DNA of 64,000 nucleotides from CAVSRC01 sp963785065 (GTDB lineage Bacteria > Pseudomonadota > Alphaproteobacteria > Rhizobiales > Kaistiaceae), in the NCBI GenBank assembly GCA_963785065.1, contig CAWATX010000002.1, positions 558,001 through 622,000 on the forward strand. Reading direction: 5' to 3'. Positions 25,915-34,197 of the stretch are shown here, in pieces (within the stretch, counting starts at the first letter, position 1; each line of letters opens with the position of its first letter). The notes under the pieces are model-generated. The model had not been told where the DNA came from, ran no database searches, and saw only the letters and a list, made by a program, of their open reading frames with translations. The translations under genes were made by a program, and so were the position numbers.

Positions 25915-26099
25915 TGACGCCTTCCCGATTCTATCCGTAGTGCCCGAAGGTTAGCCCCCCGGTGCGGGGCATACTCTATACGGAGCGTGACAGCCATGTG
26001 AAGGGGGCGGGTGGCCGGATGGCGACATCCGGCAGCACGGCCTCGACAAACGCCGCCCCGATTGCCATATTGTCAAGAAATCGAGGCATATGGCACAAG

Positions 26100-26534
26100 A
26101 TGGCATCGCACAGGCACTCCACGCAAGGACCGGCGACGACCCCGCGCATGGCGGTCGTGCACCACATTGCCGGTGCGGCGCTGCCCAATGCCCCGGTGAT
26201 TCGCGCCGCGCCGGACGCGCTCGACGCCCTGACGAAGCGCGGCTATTCGCAAGCCGAGATCTACGCGCTCGTCGTGCCCAAGCGGACGCTGGCGCGCCGC
26301 CAGGCGGCGAACGAGCCGCTATCGGTCGAGGAAACCGACAAGGCGCTGCGCCTGGAACGGGTGGCCAGCCTTGCCGCGCGCGTCTTCGGCAGCGCCGACA
26401 AGGCCAACCGCTGGCTGCGCAAACCCAAGCGTCAGCTCGACCGTGAGACGCCGCTGGCCTTCCTGGGCAGCGAAGCGGGCGCACGCGTCGTCGAGGAGAT
26501 GCTGCAGCGTATCGACTTCGGCATGGTGGCCTGA
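26100..26534 (+). CDS. RES-associated antitoxin (Xre/MbcA/ParS toxin-binding domain)
   Basis: 144 residues from the chosen ATG; a later ATG at MAVVHHIAG (16 codons on) is also possible, as neither has a strong ribosome site. The C-terminal half carries the DUF2384 toxin-binding domain: RVASLAARVFGSADKANRWL and PLAFLGSEAGARVVEEML. The N-terminal half with YSQAEIYALVVPKRTLARR is the helix-turn-helix part. Such antitoxins block the paired RES toxin and repress their own promoter. The toxin gene follows after 12 bases. Confidence 0.85.
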   Translation: MASHRHSTQGPATTPRMAVVHHIAGAALPNAPVIRAAPDALDALTKRGYSQAEIYALVVPKRTLARRQAANEPLSVEETDKALRLERVASLAARVFGSADKANRWLRKPKRQLDRETPLAFLGSEAGARVVEEMLQRIDFGMVA

Positions 26535-26546
26535 GCGCGGCGGGCC

Positions 26547-27014
26547 GTGCGCATCTGGCGCATCTCGAACTACGCCGATCTTTCCGGCGAAGGCGGACAG
26601 CGGGCATCGGCGCGCTGGCACACTTTGGGCCGGCCGATCGTCTACCTCGCCGAACACCCCGCATTGGCGTTGCTGGAAAACCTGGTGGGCTCGGAAGTCG
26701 ATCCGGATGACTTGCCGGCCACCTATCAGCTTCTTGAAGTCGATCTGCCGGACGACATCGTCGATTCTCCGCTTGGCGAAGATGACCTTTCGTTGAGATA
26801 TCCCGAATGGCGCGCAAACCTCTCGTTCACGCGCACTTTGGGCAACGAGTGGCTGGAATCCGGAGACACCGCGATCCGCCGGGTCCCCTCGGTCATCCTT
26901 CCGAGATCGACGAATATTCTCCTCAATCCGCGCCATCCCGACGCGGGACGCGTCCACATCGTCTCCACACTGCGAGCGGCATATGACCCACGGCTGTTCC
27001 GCACCGCCGGCTAA
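26547..27014 (+). CDS. RES-domain toxin
   Basis: 155 residues starting at GTG, reading M-RIWRISNYAD. The RES-domain pattern is intact: the opening RIWRI, then ARWHTLGRPIVYLAEHPALALLE with the conserved Arg, Tyr and Glu, and later VPSVILPRSTNILLNPRHPD with the Ser and NxLxNP motif. Characterised RES toxins are NAD+-degrading enzymes related to ADP-ribosyltransferases. With the antitoxin gene directly upstream this is a complete type II toxin-antitoxin module. Nothing suggests inactivation. Confidence 0.87.
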   Translation: MRIWRISNYADLSGEGGQRASARWHTLGRPIVYLAEHPALALLENLVGSEVDPDDLPATYQLLEVDLPDDIVDSPLGEDDLSLRYPEWRANLSFTRTLGNEWLESGDTAIRRVPSVILPRSTNILLNPRHPDAGRVHIVSTLRAAYDPRLFRTAG

Positions 27015-27102
27015 CGGCTAATCCGCCCCACCCCCTCCACATCAGCGCCGGATTTCCCTAAATAGAATGGTTGAGGGAGGAGGCATCCCGAGGAGAAACG
27101 CC

Positions 27103-28077
27103 ATGGCCGTTTCATTCGACTGGCGCGTGCCCCCGGAAGTGGCGCCGCATCCTGAGGACTACGGTTTCGATCTGGAAACCGCGCTGAAGGCCATGGTCGG
27201 CATTCGCGCGGCTGTGCCTGTCGACGCCTTCACCGCCGATATCCTCGGCACCGAGCGCAGCGGCAACGGCGTCATCATCCGCGATGACGGCGTCATCCTC
27301 ACCATCGGCTATCTGATGACCGAGGCGAGCGAAATCTGGCTGACGCTGGCCGACGGCAGCACGCTTGCCGCCACCCCGATCGGCTTCGACCAGGACACCG
27401 GCTTCGGCCTGGTGCAGGCCCTCGGCCGCCTGTCCATGCCGGGGCTGAGCCTGGGTGATTCGGCCGATGCGGTGCCCGGCGCGCCGGTGATCGCCGCCGG
27501 CGCCGGCGGCGCCGGCCATTCGCTCGCAGCCAAGGTGGTCGCCCGCCAGGAATTCGCCGGCTATTGGGAATACCTGCTGGACGAGGCTATCTTCACCGCG
27601 CCGGCCCACCCCTACTGGGGCGGCACCGGCCTCATCGGCGGCGACGGCCGGCTGGTCGGCATCGGCTCGCTGCAGCTCGAGCAGGCGACCGACGGCAGCG
27701 AGGGCGTGCCACTCAACATGTATGTGCCCACCAACCTGCTCAAGCCGATCCTCGACGACATGCTGATGATGGGTCAGCCCAACCGGCCGCCGCGGCCGTG
27801 GCTCGGCCTCTATGCCACCGAGGTCGACGACCGCGTGGTGATCGCCGGCGTCTCGGGCAAGGGGCCTGCCGGCCGGTCCTTGCGCGAGGGCGACATCGTG
27901 CTCTCGGTCGGCGGCATGCGGGTGACGGGGCTCGCCGGACTGTTCCGCAAGATCTGGTCGCTGGGCGACGCCGGCGTCAAGGTGCCGATGACCGTGCACC
28001 GCGACGGCCGGCCGATGGACATCACCGTGCCCTCGGGCGACCGCAACCGCTTCCTCAAGGGGCCGAGCCTGCACTGA
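27103..28077 (+). CDS. S1C/HtrA-like protein with PDZ domain, catalytic triad lost
   Basis: 324 residues from an ATG preceded by GAGGAGA. The first 200 follow the S1C protease fold, but no triad residue is kept. The His position in the GYILTNxHVV motif is Tyr70 (GVILTIGYLM), the Asp position is Gly100 (FDQDTGFGLV), and the Ser of GNSGGP is Trp172 (PYWGGTG). A PDZ-like domain follows (about 235-315) with VVIAGVSGKGPAGRSLREGDIVLSVGG. No signal peptide or membrane anchor is seen. It is best read as a non-catalytic scaffold or chaperone. It follows the RES module without sharing its transcript unit clearly. Confidence 0.78.
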   Translation: MAVSFDWRVPPEVAPHPEDYGFDLETALKAMVGIRAAVPVDAFTADILGTERSGNGVIIRDDGVILTIGYLMTEASEIWLTLADGSTLAATPIGFDQDTGFGLVQALGRLSMPGLSLGDSADAVPGAPVIAAGAGGAGHSLAAKVVARQEFAGYWEYLLDEAIFTAPAHPYWGGTGLIGGDGRLVGIGSLQLEQATDGSEGVPLNMYVPTNLLKPILDDMLMMGQPNRPPRPWLGLYATEVDDRVVIAGVSGKGPAGRSLREGDIVLSVGGMRVTGLAGLFRKIWSLGDAGVKVPMTVHRDGRPMDITVPSGDRNRFLKGPSLH

Positions 28078-28085
28078 GCAGGCGG

Positions 28086-28133
28086 CCCTCGTGGTTCGAG
28101 GCCCGGCTCACGCCGGGCACCTCACCATGAGGG
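28086..28133. repeat. Palindromic intergenic repeat (second REP-like type)
   Basis: Outer arms CCCTCGTGGT and ACCATGAGGG pair over ten bases with one wobble, enclosing a perfect GCCCGGC-TCAC-GCCGGGC hairpin. It lies between the stops of the convergent HtrA-like and MacB-permease genes and may also act as a bidirectional terminator. The CCTCGTGGTTCGAGG core is a familiar repeat of Hyphomicrobiales genomes. Confidence 0.78.
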
Positions 28134-28157
28134 CTTTGGTAAAGGTGAGGAGTTCGC

Positions 28158-29369
28158 CTACTCGTGCCTGAGCGCCTCGATCGGATCGAGGCGGGCGGCG
28201 CGGCGGGCGGGGAAATAACCGAAGACGACGCCGACCGCCGCCGAGAACAGGAAGGCGATGGCGACGATCTTGGGATCGACGACCAGCGGCACATGCAGGA
28301 AGCCGGCGGCGACCGCCGACAGAGAGAAGCCTACAGCCACGCCGACCACCCCGCCGAACAGCGACAGCACCACCGCCTCGACCAGAAACTGCATGAGCAC
28401 CTGGCCAGCCTCGGCGCCGATGGCCAGCCTGATGCCGATCTCGCGCGTACGCTCGGTCACCGAGACCAGCATGATATTCATGATGCCGATGCCGCCGACC
28501 AGCAGGCTGACGCCGGCCACCGCCGCCAGCAGGCTGGTGAGCACGCCGGTGACGCCGGTCAGCAGGTTGGCGATCTGCGCGGTGTCGAAGACGCTGAAAT
28601 CGTTGCGCTCGCCGGGGGCGATATGGCGGCGCTCGCGCAGCAACTCCTCGATGCCGGTGGTCACCCCCGCCGTCGTATAGCCGTTGGCGACAGCGACGAA
28701 GACCAGCGGAATGTCGGGGCTGCCGGTGACCCGCCGCTGCACCGTCTTCAGCGGCATGATGACGACGTCGTCCTGATCGTTGCCGAAGCCGGAGGCGCCC
28801 TTGGTCTCCAGCACGCCGATCACCTTGCAGGCGATCTGCTTGAGGCGAATGGTGGCGCCGAGCGGATCGCTCTCGCCGAACAGCGCCGTCACCGTCGACG
28901 AGCCGAGAATGCAGACGGCGGCGCCCGATTGCAGCTCGGCGTCGGTGAATTCGCGCCCCTGGACCACCGGCCAGTCGCGCGCGTCGAAGAAGCGGTTGTC
29001 GGTGCCGGTGACCTGCATGGCGTGGTTCTGGTTGCCGAAGACCGCCGTCATGTTGCTGCTGGCCGACGGCGCCACCACGCGCACGCCCTGCACCTGGGTC
29101 TCCAGCGCCACCACGTCGCGCGGCGAGAACTGCTTCGGCGCTGCGCCGGCGACGTCCGGCCCCGGGCCGCCACGCGCCGCGCGCACCATCAACAGGTTGG
29201 AGCCAAGCTTGGCGACGTCGTTGGTCACCTGCGCCGTGGTGCCCTGACCGAGCGCCACCATGACGATGACCGCGGCCACGCCGATGACGATGCCGAGCAC
29301 GGTGAGGAACGAGCGCATGGCGTTGCGCATGATCGTCTTGAAGGAGAGCTTGATGGTTTCGGCGAGCAT
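28158..29369 (-). CDS. macB: MacB-type ABC transporter permease
   Basis: 403 residues. One N-terminal membrane helix (SFLTVLGIVIGVAAVIVMVA) is followed by a large periplasmic MacB core domain of about 230 residues and three C-terminal helices (FtsX-like permease domain) with NIMLVSVTERTREIGIRLAIGA. This type VII mechanotransmission protein works with a separate ATPase and a periplasmic adaptor to expel substrates from the periplasm. The ATPase gene ends one base upstream of this start, so the three genes form an operon read adaptor-ATPase-permease. Confidence 0.9.
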   Translation of the reverse strand: MLAETIKLSFKTIMRNAMRSFLTVLGIVIGVAAVIVMVALGQGTTAQVTNDVAKLGSNLLMVRAARGGPGPDVAGAAPKQFSPRDVVALETQVQGVRVVAPSASSNMTAVFGNQNHAMQVTGTDNRFFDARDWPVVQGREFTDAELQSGAAVCILGSSTVTALFGESDPLGATIRLKQIACKVIGVLETKGASGFGNDQDDVVIMPLKTVQRRVTGSPDIPLVFVAVANGYTTAGVTTGIEELLRERRHIAPGERNDFSVFDTAQIANLLTGVTGVLTSLLAAVAGVSLLVGGIGIMNIMLVSVTERTREIGIRLAIGAEAGQVLMQFLVEAVVLSLFGGVVGVAVGFSLSAVAAGFLHVPLVVDPKIVAIAFLFSAAVGVVFGYFPARRAARLDPIEALRHE

Positions 29370-29370
29370 C

Positions 29371-30072
29371 TCAGGCAGCCTCCGCCGAAGGCCCGTCTTG
29401 GGCGATCTCGCCGTCGAGGAAGTGGATCACCCGGTGGGCATACTCCGCCATGTCGGGCTCGTGGGTGACCATGACCACGGTGATGCCGGCTTCGCGGTTG
29501 AGCGCGGTGAGCACCTGCATGATGTCGCGGCTGGTCGCCGTATCGAGGTTGCCGGTCGGCTCGTCGGCGAGGATGACCTGCGGATTGGTGACGATGGCGC
29601 GGGCGATGGCGACGCGCTGCTGCTGGCCGCCGGAGAGCGCGTTGGGGTCGTGATGGGCGCGGTCGGCCAGCCCCACCTTGGCCAGTGCGTCCAGCGCCAG
29701 CCGCTTGCGCTCGCTGGCGTGCACGCCGCGATAGATGAGCGGCAGTTCGACGTTCTCCAGCGCCGAGGTGCGCGACAGGAGGTTGAAGCCCTGGAAGACG
29801 AAGCCGATGAAATGGCGGCGGACCAGCGCCTGATGGGGTGCGTCGAGATCGCCGACATTGGCGCCGCCAAAGGCATAGGTGCCCGCACTCGGCCGGTCGA
29901 GGCAGCCGAGGATGTTCATGGCCGTCGACTTTCCCGAGCCGCTGGGGCCCATGATGGCGACGAATTCACCGGCGGGAATCGCGAAGTCGACGCCCTTCAG
30001 CGCCGCCACCTCGGCATCGCCGCTGCCATAGATCTTGGTGACCTTGCGGAACGCGATCAGCGGGGCATCCAT
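29371..30072 (-). CDS. MacB-type ABC transporter ATP-binding protein
   Basis: 233 residues from MDAPLIAFRK; the longer frame upstream overlaps the adaptor gene and is spurious. Walker A GPSGSGKST, the signature LSGGQQQRV, Walker B VILADEPTGNLD and the H-loop in VVMVTHEPD are all intact. It powers the permease encoded immediately downstream. In many species ATPase and permease are fused as MacB; here they are separate, as often seen in alphaproteobacteria. Ten bases separate it from the adaptor gene. Confidence 0.92.
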   Translation of the reverse strand: MDAPLIAFRKVTKIYGSGDAEVAALKGVDFAIPAGEFVAIMGPSGSGKSTAMNILGCLDRPSAGTYAFGGANVGDLDAPHQALVRRHFIGFVFQGFNLLSRTSALENVELPLIYRGVHASERKRLALDALAKVGLADRAHHDPNALSGGQQQRVAIARAIVTNPQVILADEPTGNLDTATSRDIMQVLTALNREAGITVVMVTHEPDMAEYAHRVIHFLDGEIAQDGPSAEAA

Positions 30073-30082
30073 CGTGTCACCC

Positions 30083-31384
30083 CTAGGACTCGGTCCGCGA
30101 ACCGACGATGACCCTGTCGTTGACCGTGAGACCGCCGGTGACCGCCGTATGGACGCCGTCGGTGGAGCCGACCTTGACCGGCACGCCGACCGGCTCGCCG
30201 TCGCGCAGCACCCACACCTTGGCCCGGCCGTTGGGCTGGGCGGCGCCCTGCGGCCGCACGCCCCTGCCCGGCCCGCGCGGCATGAGCAGGCCAAGCAGGC
30301 CGGCACCGCGGCTGGCCGTGCGCGTGGTCTCGACCGGGGGCAACCAGCGCAGCGCCGCATTGGGCACCAGGACGGCGTTCTTGACCGTCTCGACGGTGAT
30401 ATCGGCGGTGGCGGTCATGCCCGGCCGCAGCAGCAGGTCGGAATTGTCGACGGAGAGCACCGCCGTATAGGTGACCACGCCCTCCACCGTCTGCGGCGAA
30501 TAGCGCACCTGCTGGATGGTCGCCGGGAAGGAGTGCCCGGGAAAGGCTTCGACCGTGAAGGTGGCCGTGTCGCCGTGCTTGACCTTGCCCATGTCGGCCT
30601 CGTCGATGCCGACCTCGAGCTGCATGTTCTTGAGGTCCTCGGCGAGCGTGAACAGGGTGGGCGCCGACAGCGACGAGGCGACGATCTGCCCCGGCTCTGC
30701 GTCGCGCGACAGCACGACGCCGTCGATCGGCGAAACGATTTCGGCCTTGGCCAGGTTGGTCTCGGCGATCGAGACATTGGCCTCGGCGATCTTCGCGTTG
30801 GCTTCGGCGGCGGCCACTGCTGCCTGGGCGCGCTCGCTGTCGGCATTGGCCGAGTCCAGCGTCGACTGCGACGACACGTTGCGCGCCACCAGATCGCCGG
30901 CACGCTTCAGCGCGATGGCCGTCTCGTGGACCGTCGCCTGGGCCTGGGCGACGTCGGCCCTGCGCGCGGCAAGCGTCGCCTGGGCGAGCGCCAGATTGGC
31001 CTTGAGCGTGTCGGTATCGAGCTTGGCCAGCACCTCGCCCTTCTTCACCGTGTCGTTGTAGTCGACCAGCACGGAGCGCACCGTGCCTGAGAGCTCACTG
31101 GAGATGGCGACCTGATTGGTGGGCTCGACCGTGCCGGTGGCGGTGACCGTGACGGTCAGGTCGCCGTCGCTGACCGGCTGCGTCGCATAGACCACCGACG
31201 GCCCGCGCGACCCCGACATGAGCCAGGCACCGCCAGCAGCCAGCGCCGCAACAACGACGACGGCAACGGTCCACAGGCGGCGGCGACGGCCAGATTTGCG
31301 GCCGCTGGCAAGCACGGCGCCGATCTCGCTCTCGACCGCGGAGCCGGGGGCGGAACCTGCCGATGCGGGCGATTTTTGCAGCAT
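30083..31384 (-). CDS. macA: Periplasmic adaptor (MacA/HlyD family)
   Basis: 433 residues from MLQKSPASAG. A single membrane anchor lies near residues 40-60 (LWTVAVVVVAALAAGGAWL), followed by a lipoyl-type half motif (VAISSELSGTVRSVLVDYND), an alpha-helical hairpin rich in Ala/Glu (about 120-200), the second half motif (SPIDGVVLSRDAEPGQIV) and beta-barrel domains. This is the layout of adaptors that link inner-membrane ABC pumps to an outer-membrane channel. No TolC gene is nearby. It is the first gene of the efflux operon, so the 156-base gap upstream should hold its promoter. Confidence 0.9.
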   Translation of the reverse strand: MLQKSPASAGSAPGSAVESEIGAVLASGRKSGRRRRLWTVAVVVVAALAAGGAWLMSGSRGPSVVYATQPVSDGDLTVTVTATGTVEPTNQVAISSELSGTVRSVLVDYNDTVKKGEVLAKLDTDTLKANLALAQATLAARRADVAQAQATVHETAIALKRAGDLVARNVSSQSTLDSANADSERAQAAVAAAEANAKIAEANVSIAETNLAKAEIVSPIDGVVLSRDAEPGQIVASSLSAPTLFTLAEDLKNMQLEVGIDEADMGKVKHGDTATFTVEAFPGHSFPATIQQVRYSPQTVEGVVTYTAVLSVDNSDLLLRPGMTATADITVETVKNAVLVPNAALRWLPPVETTRTASRGAGLLGLLMPRGPGRGVRPQGAAQPNGRAKVWVLRDGEPVGVPVKVGSTDGVHTAVTGGLTVNDRVIVGSRTES

Positions 31385-31540
31385 GGCGTCTTCTACATGG
31401 TGAGGAGGCCCAAGGAATGACACGGATCAACCGCGCTTTTCCGACGGGGACCTGGATTAAATTTCAGCCATCTGCGGCACCGAGCCGCAGGCGGAGAAGA
31501 GCACCGCCGCGCTGAACCGGGCCTGAACGGCCGCTACGGC

Positions 31541-32191
31541 CTAGCCGAGGACCCGCTGCAGGAAATCGGCGCCGAGGCTGAGGCCCTGCTGGTCGATGCC
31601 GTGCTGCAGGCCTGGGCGGAGGTACGATTCGACCGCGATACCGGCATCGTCGAGCGCTGCTGCGGCGGCGGAAAGCGCCACCGCCGGAATGACCGGGTCG
31701 GCGGCCCCGTGGACGAGCAGGACCGGCGGCCTATGGCGCAACTCCGCCTTGAGGTCCTCAGGTCCGGCCAACAGCCCCGAATAGCCGATGATGCCGGCAA
31801 TGCCCCCCGCCCGGCGCGGACCGACCTGGAGCGCCATCATGGTACCCTGGCTGAAGCCGATCAGCGCCAGCCGGTCGCCGGAGAGGCTGTGGGCGGCAAG
31901 CTCCGCATCGAGAAAGGCGTCGAGCACCGGCGCCGCGGCACGCACCCGCTGGCGCAGAAGAACCGGGTCGGCGCTGGCCAGCGGAAACCACTGGCGGCCG
32001 ACCGGCATCTCGGCGCAGGGCTCGGGCGCGTGGGGCGAAACGAAGGCCGTCTCAGGCAGCACCGGGGCCAGCATGCGGCCGATATCGATGAGATCGTTGC
32101 CGTCGGCGCCGTAGCCGTGGAGGAAGACCACGAGGCTCTTTGCCGCTCCGCCGGCGGCGGGCGCGATGCGTGGTCCGTCAAGGTCAGTCAT
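31541..32191 (-). CDS. Phospholipase/carboxylesterase-family hydrolase
   Basis: 216 residues. Oxyanion segment VVFLHGYGADGNDLI, nucleophile GFSQGTMMAL, Asp in HGAADPVIP and His in GLQHGID complete the triad of the YpfH/acyl-protein thioesterase group. These small cytosolic esterases hydrolyse short-chain or phospholipid-type esters. The gene lies 34 bases downstream of the DNA glycosylase gene on the same strand and may be cotranscribed with it, although the two have no obvious common role. Confidence 0.88.
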   Translation of the reverse strand: MTDLDGPRIAPAAGGAAKSLVVFLHGYGADGNDLIDIGRMLAPVLPETAFVSPHAPEPCAEMPVGRQWFPLASADPVLLRQRVRAAAPVLDAFLDAELAAHSLSGDRLALIGFSQGTMMALQVGPRRAGGIAGIIGYSGLLAGPEDLKAELRHRPPVLLVHGAADPVIPAVALSAAAAALDDAGIAVESYLRPGLQHGIDQQGLSLGADFLQRVLG

Positions 32192-32225
32192 GCCGCCCCC
32201 GAATCACTGCTGAAAAGGTCCGACA

Positions 32226-32864
32226 TCATAACGGCAGCGTCCGGGTCTGCCTGCGCGCGCTGTAATAACCCCAGAAGAGCGTTGCCGCGACGCTCCGCCA
32301 TGGTGACCAGCGCCCGGCCATGGCCGCGAGGTCGTCCACGGCGATCGGCGCGTCGCGCCCGAAGGCATCGGCGACCGCGCTGCGCAGCGCCAGATCGCCG
32401 GCCGGGAAGATGTCCGGATGGCCGAGGCAGAAGAGCAGGTAGATGTCCGCTGTCCACGGGCCGACGCCCTTGACCGCGGTGAGCGCCGCATGGGCCTCCG
32501 CCGACGGCAGGCCGGCAAGCCCATCGAGGTCGAGTCCGTCGCGGCAGGCAGTGGCGACCGCACGGAGCGTGCGGATCTTGGGTGCCGACAGGCCGGCCTT
32601 GCGGAAGCGCGGCAGCCGGGCGCGGCCGATCGCCTCGGGCGTCATCTCCGGGAAGACGGTGAGGCAGCGCGCCCAGATGGCATCGGCGCTGGCGACCGAG
32701 ACCTGCTGGCCGACGACGACACGGGCAAGCCCCGCCAGGCCCGGCGCCCGCCGGCGCGGCGCGAGCGGACCGGCGGCGCGGATCACCGGCCTCAGCCGCC
32801 GGTCGGCCTTGGCAAGCCAGGCAAGCCCTTCGGCAATGTCCGCGCTGGTCTCGATGGTGCGCAT
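32226..32864 (-). CDS. DNA-3-methyladenine glycosylase II-like (HhH-GPD)
   Basis: 212 residues, lacking the N-terminal domain of full AlkA. The helix-hairpin-helix GVGPWTADIYLLF and the catalytic Asp in FPAGDLALR are present, as is the QQVSVASA segment typical of the AlkA/MAG1 group. It removes alkylated bases from DNA as the first step of base-excision repair. The first ATG gives a protein of normal length for the short bacterial form. It is divergent from gluQ, with the two starts 29 bases apart. Confidence 0.9.
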   Translation of the reverse strand: MRTIETSADIAEGLAWLAKADRRLRPVIRAAGPLAPRRRAPGLAGLARVVVGQQVSVASADAIWARCLTVFPEMTPEAIGRARLPRFRKAGLSAPKIRTLRAVATACRDGLDLDGLAGLPSAEAHAALTAVKGVGPWTADIYLLFCLGHPDIFPAGDLALRSAVADAFGRDAPIAVDDLAAMAGRWSPWRSVAATLFWGYYSARRQTRTLPL

Positions 32865-32893
32865 GGGTCGCCCGGGCTGCTAAATGACGGGCG

Positions 32894-33772
32894 ATGAGCG
32901 TTCAAGCCGAATCTGACCCTGTGCAACCCGTTTTCCGCTTCGCGCCCTCGCCCACCGGCGCGCTGCATCTCGGCCATGCGTTTTCGGCGCTGACCGATTT
33001 CGACCTGTGCCGGCAGGCCGGCGGGCGCTTCCTGCTGCGCATCGAGGACACCGACCCAACCCGCTGCCGGCCGGAATACGAAGCGGCGATCCTCGACGAT
33101 CTCCGCTGGCTGGGACTTTCCTGGCAGGAACCGGTGCGCCGCCAGTCGGAGCACATCGCCGACTACACGGCGGCAATCGACCGCCTTGCGGCCATGGGGC
33201 TGGTCTATCCGGCCTTCATGAGCCGCGGCGAGGTCGCGGCCGCCACGGTCGCCGCCGAATGGCCGCGCGACCCGGACGGAGCGCCGCTCTACCCACCCAC
33301 CGATCGCGCCCGTGATCCGACCGAAGCACAGGCGCTGATCGATGCCGGCGCGCCGCACGCGCTCCGCCTCGACATGGACAGGGCCGCCGGCATGGCCGGC
33401 CTTCTCTCATGGCAGGAGAGCGGCTTCGGATCAGAAGAGACGATTGCGGCGGCACCGCGGGCCTTCGGCGATGTGCTGCTCGTCGGGCGCGACCGGCCGG
33501 CCTCGTATCACATCGCCGTCGTCGTCGACGACGCGCTGCAGGGCATCACCGACGTGGTGCGCGGGCGCGATCTCTACGCGGCGACCTCGGTGCATGTGCT
33601 CCTGCAACACCTGCTCGGGCTGCCCTCGCCCCGCTATCACCATCACCGGCTGATCACCGACGCCACGGGACGCAAGTTTTCCAAGTCCGACCGCGACATG
33701 GCGCTCGCCGCCCTCAGGGCGGCCGGCCGGACGCCCGACGACATCAGGCGGATGGTGGGACTTTTGGCCTGA
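32894..33772 (+). CDS. gluQ: Glutamyl-Q tRNA(Asp) synthetase
   Basis: 292 residues, about the length of a GluRS catalytic domain without the anticodon-binding half. The class I signatures appear as HLGHA (HIGH) and KFSKS (KMSKS), with FAPSPTGALHLGH and RIEDTDPTRC at the start. GluQ attaches glutamate to queuosine in tRNA(Asp). The Cys-x-Cys that begins the zinc site in E. coli GluQ is replaced here by residues AFM in VYPAFMSRGE, so zinc is probably not bound. Start ATG is 29 bases from the divergent glycosylase gene. Confidence 0.92.
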   Translation: MSVQAESDPVQPVFRFAPSPTGALHLGHAFSALTDFDLCRQAGGRFLLRIEDTDPTRCRPEYEAAILDDLRWLGLSWQEPVRRQSEHIADYTAAIDRLAAMGLVYPAFMSRGEVAAATVAAEWPRDPDGAPLYPPTDRARDPTEAQALIDAGAPHALRLDMDRAAGMAGLLSWQESGFGSEETIAAAPRAFGDVLLVGRDRPASYHIAVVVDDALQGITDVVRGRDLYAATSVHVLLQHLLGLPSPRYHHHRLITDATGRKFSKSDRDMALAALRAAGRTPDDIRRMVGLLA

Positions 33773-33842
33773 TGCGGCCGCCGGCGCCTGCCGGTAGATT
33801 GGGCCACCGGCATGTTCAAGAACCGGATGAGGAGTGTATGCA

Positions 33843-34166
33843 ATGGCCGAACGCGCCAACACCTACCGCCACGTCGTGCTGTTCAAGTTCAAGGAAACCA
33901 CCCCCGCCACGACGGTGACGGCAATCGAAGACGCCTTCCGGGCGTTCTGCGCCTCCCTGCCGTTCGTCACCGACTTCGAGTGGGGACTGAACTCCTCTCC
34001 CGAGGGCCTCGACGAAGGCTTCACCCACTGCTTCATCGTCACCTTCGCGGGACCGGAGGGGCGCGACCAATACCTGCCGCATCCCGCTCACCGGGACTTC
34101 ATCGGCCGCTGGCTCGACCCCAATCTGGAGAAGGCCTGCGTGGTCGACTTCGCCGCCCGGGACTGA
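33843..34166 (+). CDS. Dabb-domain (stress-responsive A/B barrel) protein
   Basis: 107 residues starting at MAERANTYRH, which has GGATGAGGAG at good spacing; a GTG three codons earlier is less likely. The Dabb dimeric ferredoxin-like barrel is shown by YRHVVLFKFKE at the start, then FEWGLNSSPEGLDEGFTHCFIVTF and HRDFIGRWLDP. Members range from plant stress proteins to bacterial monooxygenase-like and cyclase proteins, so function cannot be assigned. It is a single-gene unit between gluQ and a divergent-end transporter. Confidence 0.85.
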   Translation: MAERANTYRHVVLFKFKETTPATTVTAIEDAFRAFCASLPFVTDFEWGLNSSPEGLDEGFTHCFIVTFAGPEGRDQYLPHPAHRDFIGRWLDPNLEKACVVDFAARD

Positions 34167-34197
34167 CGCCGGCAGTCATACCCATGGCCCGCATCGG

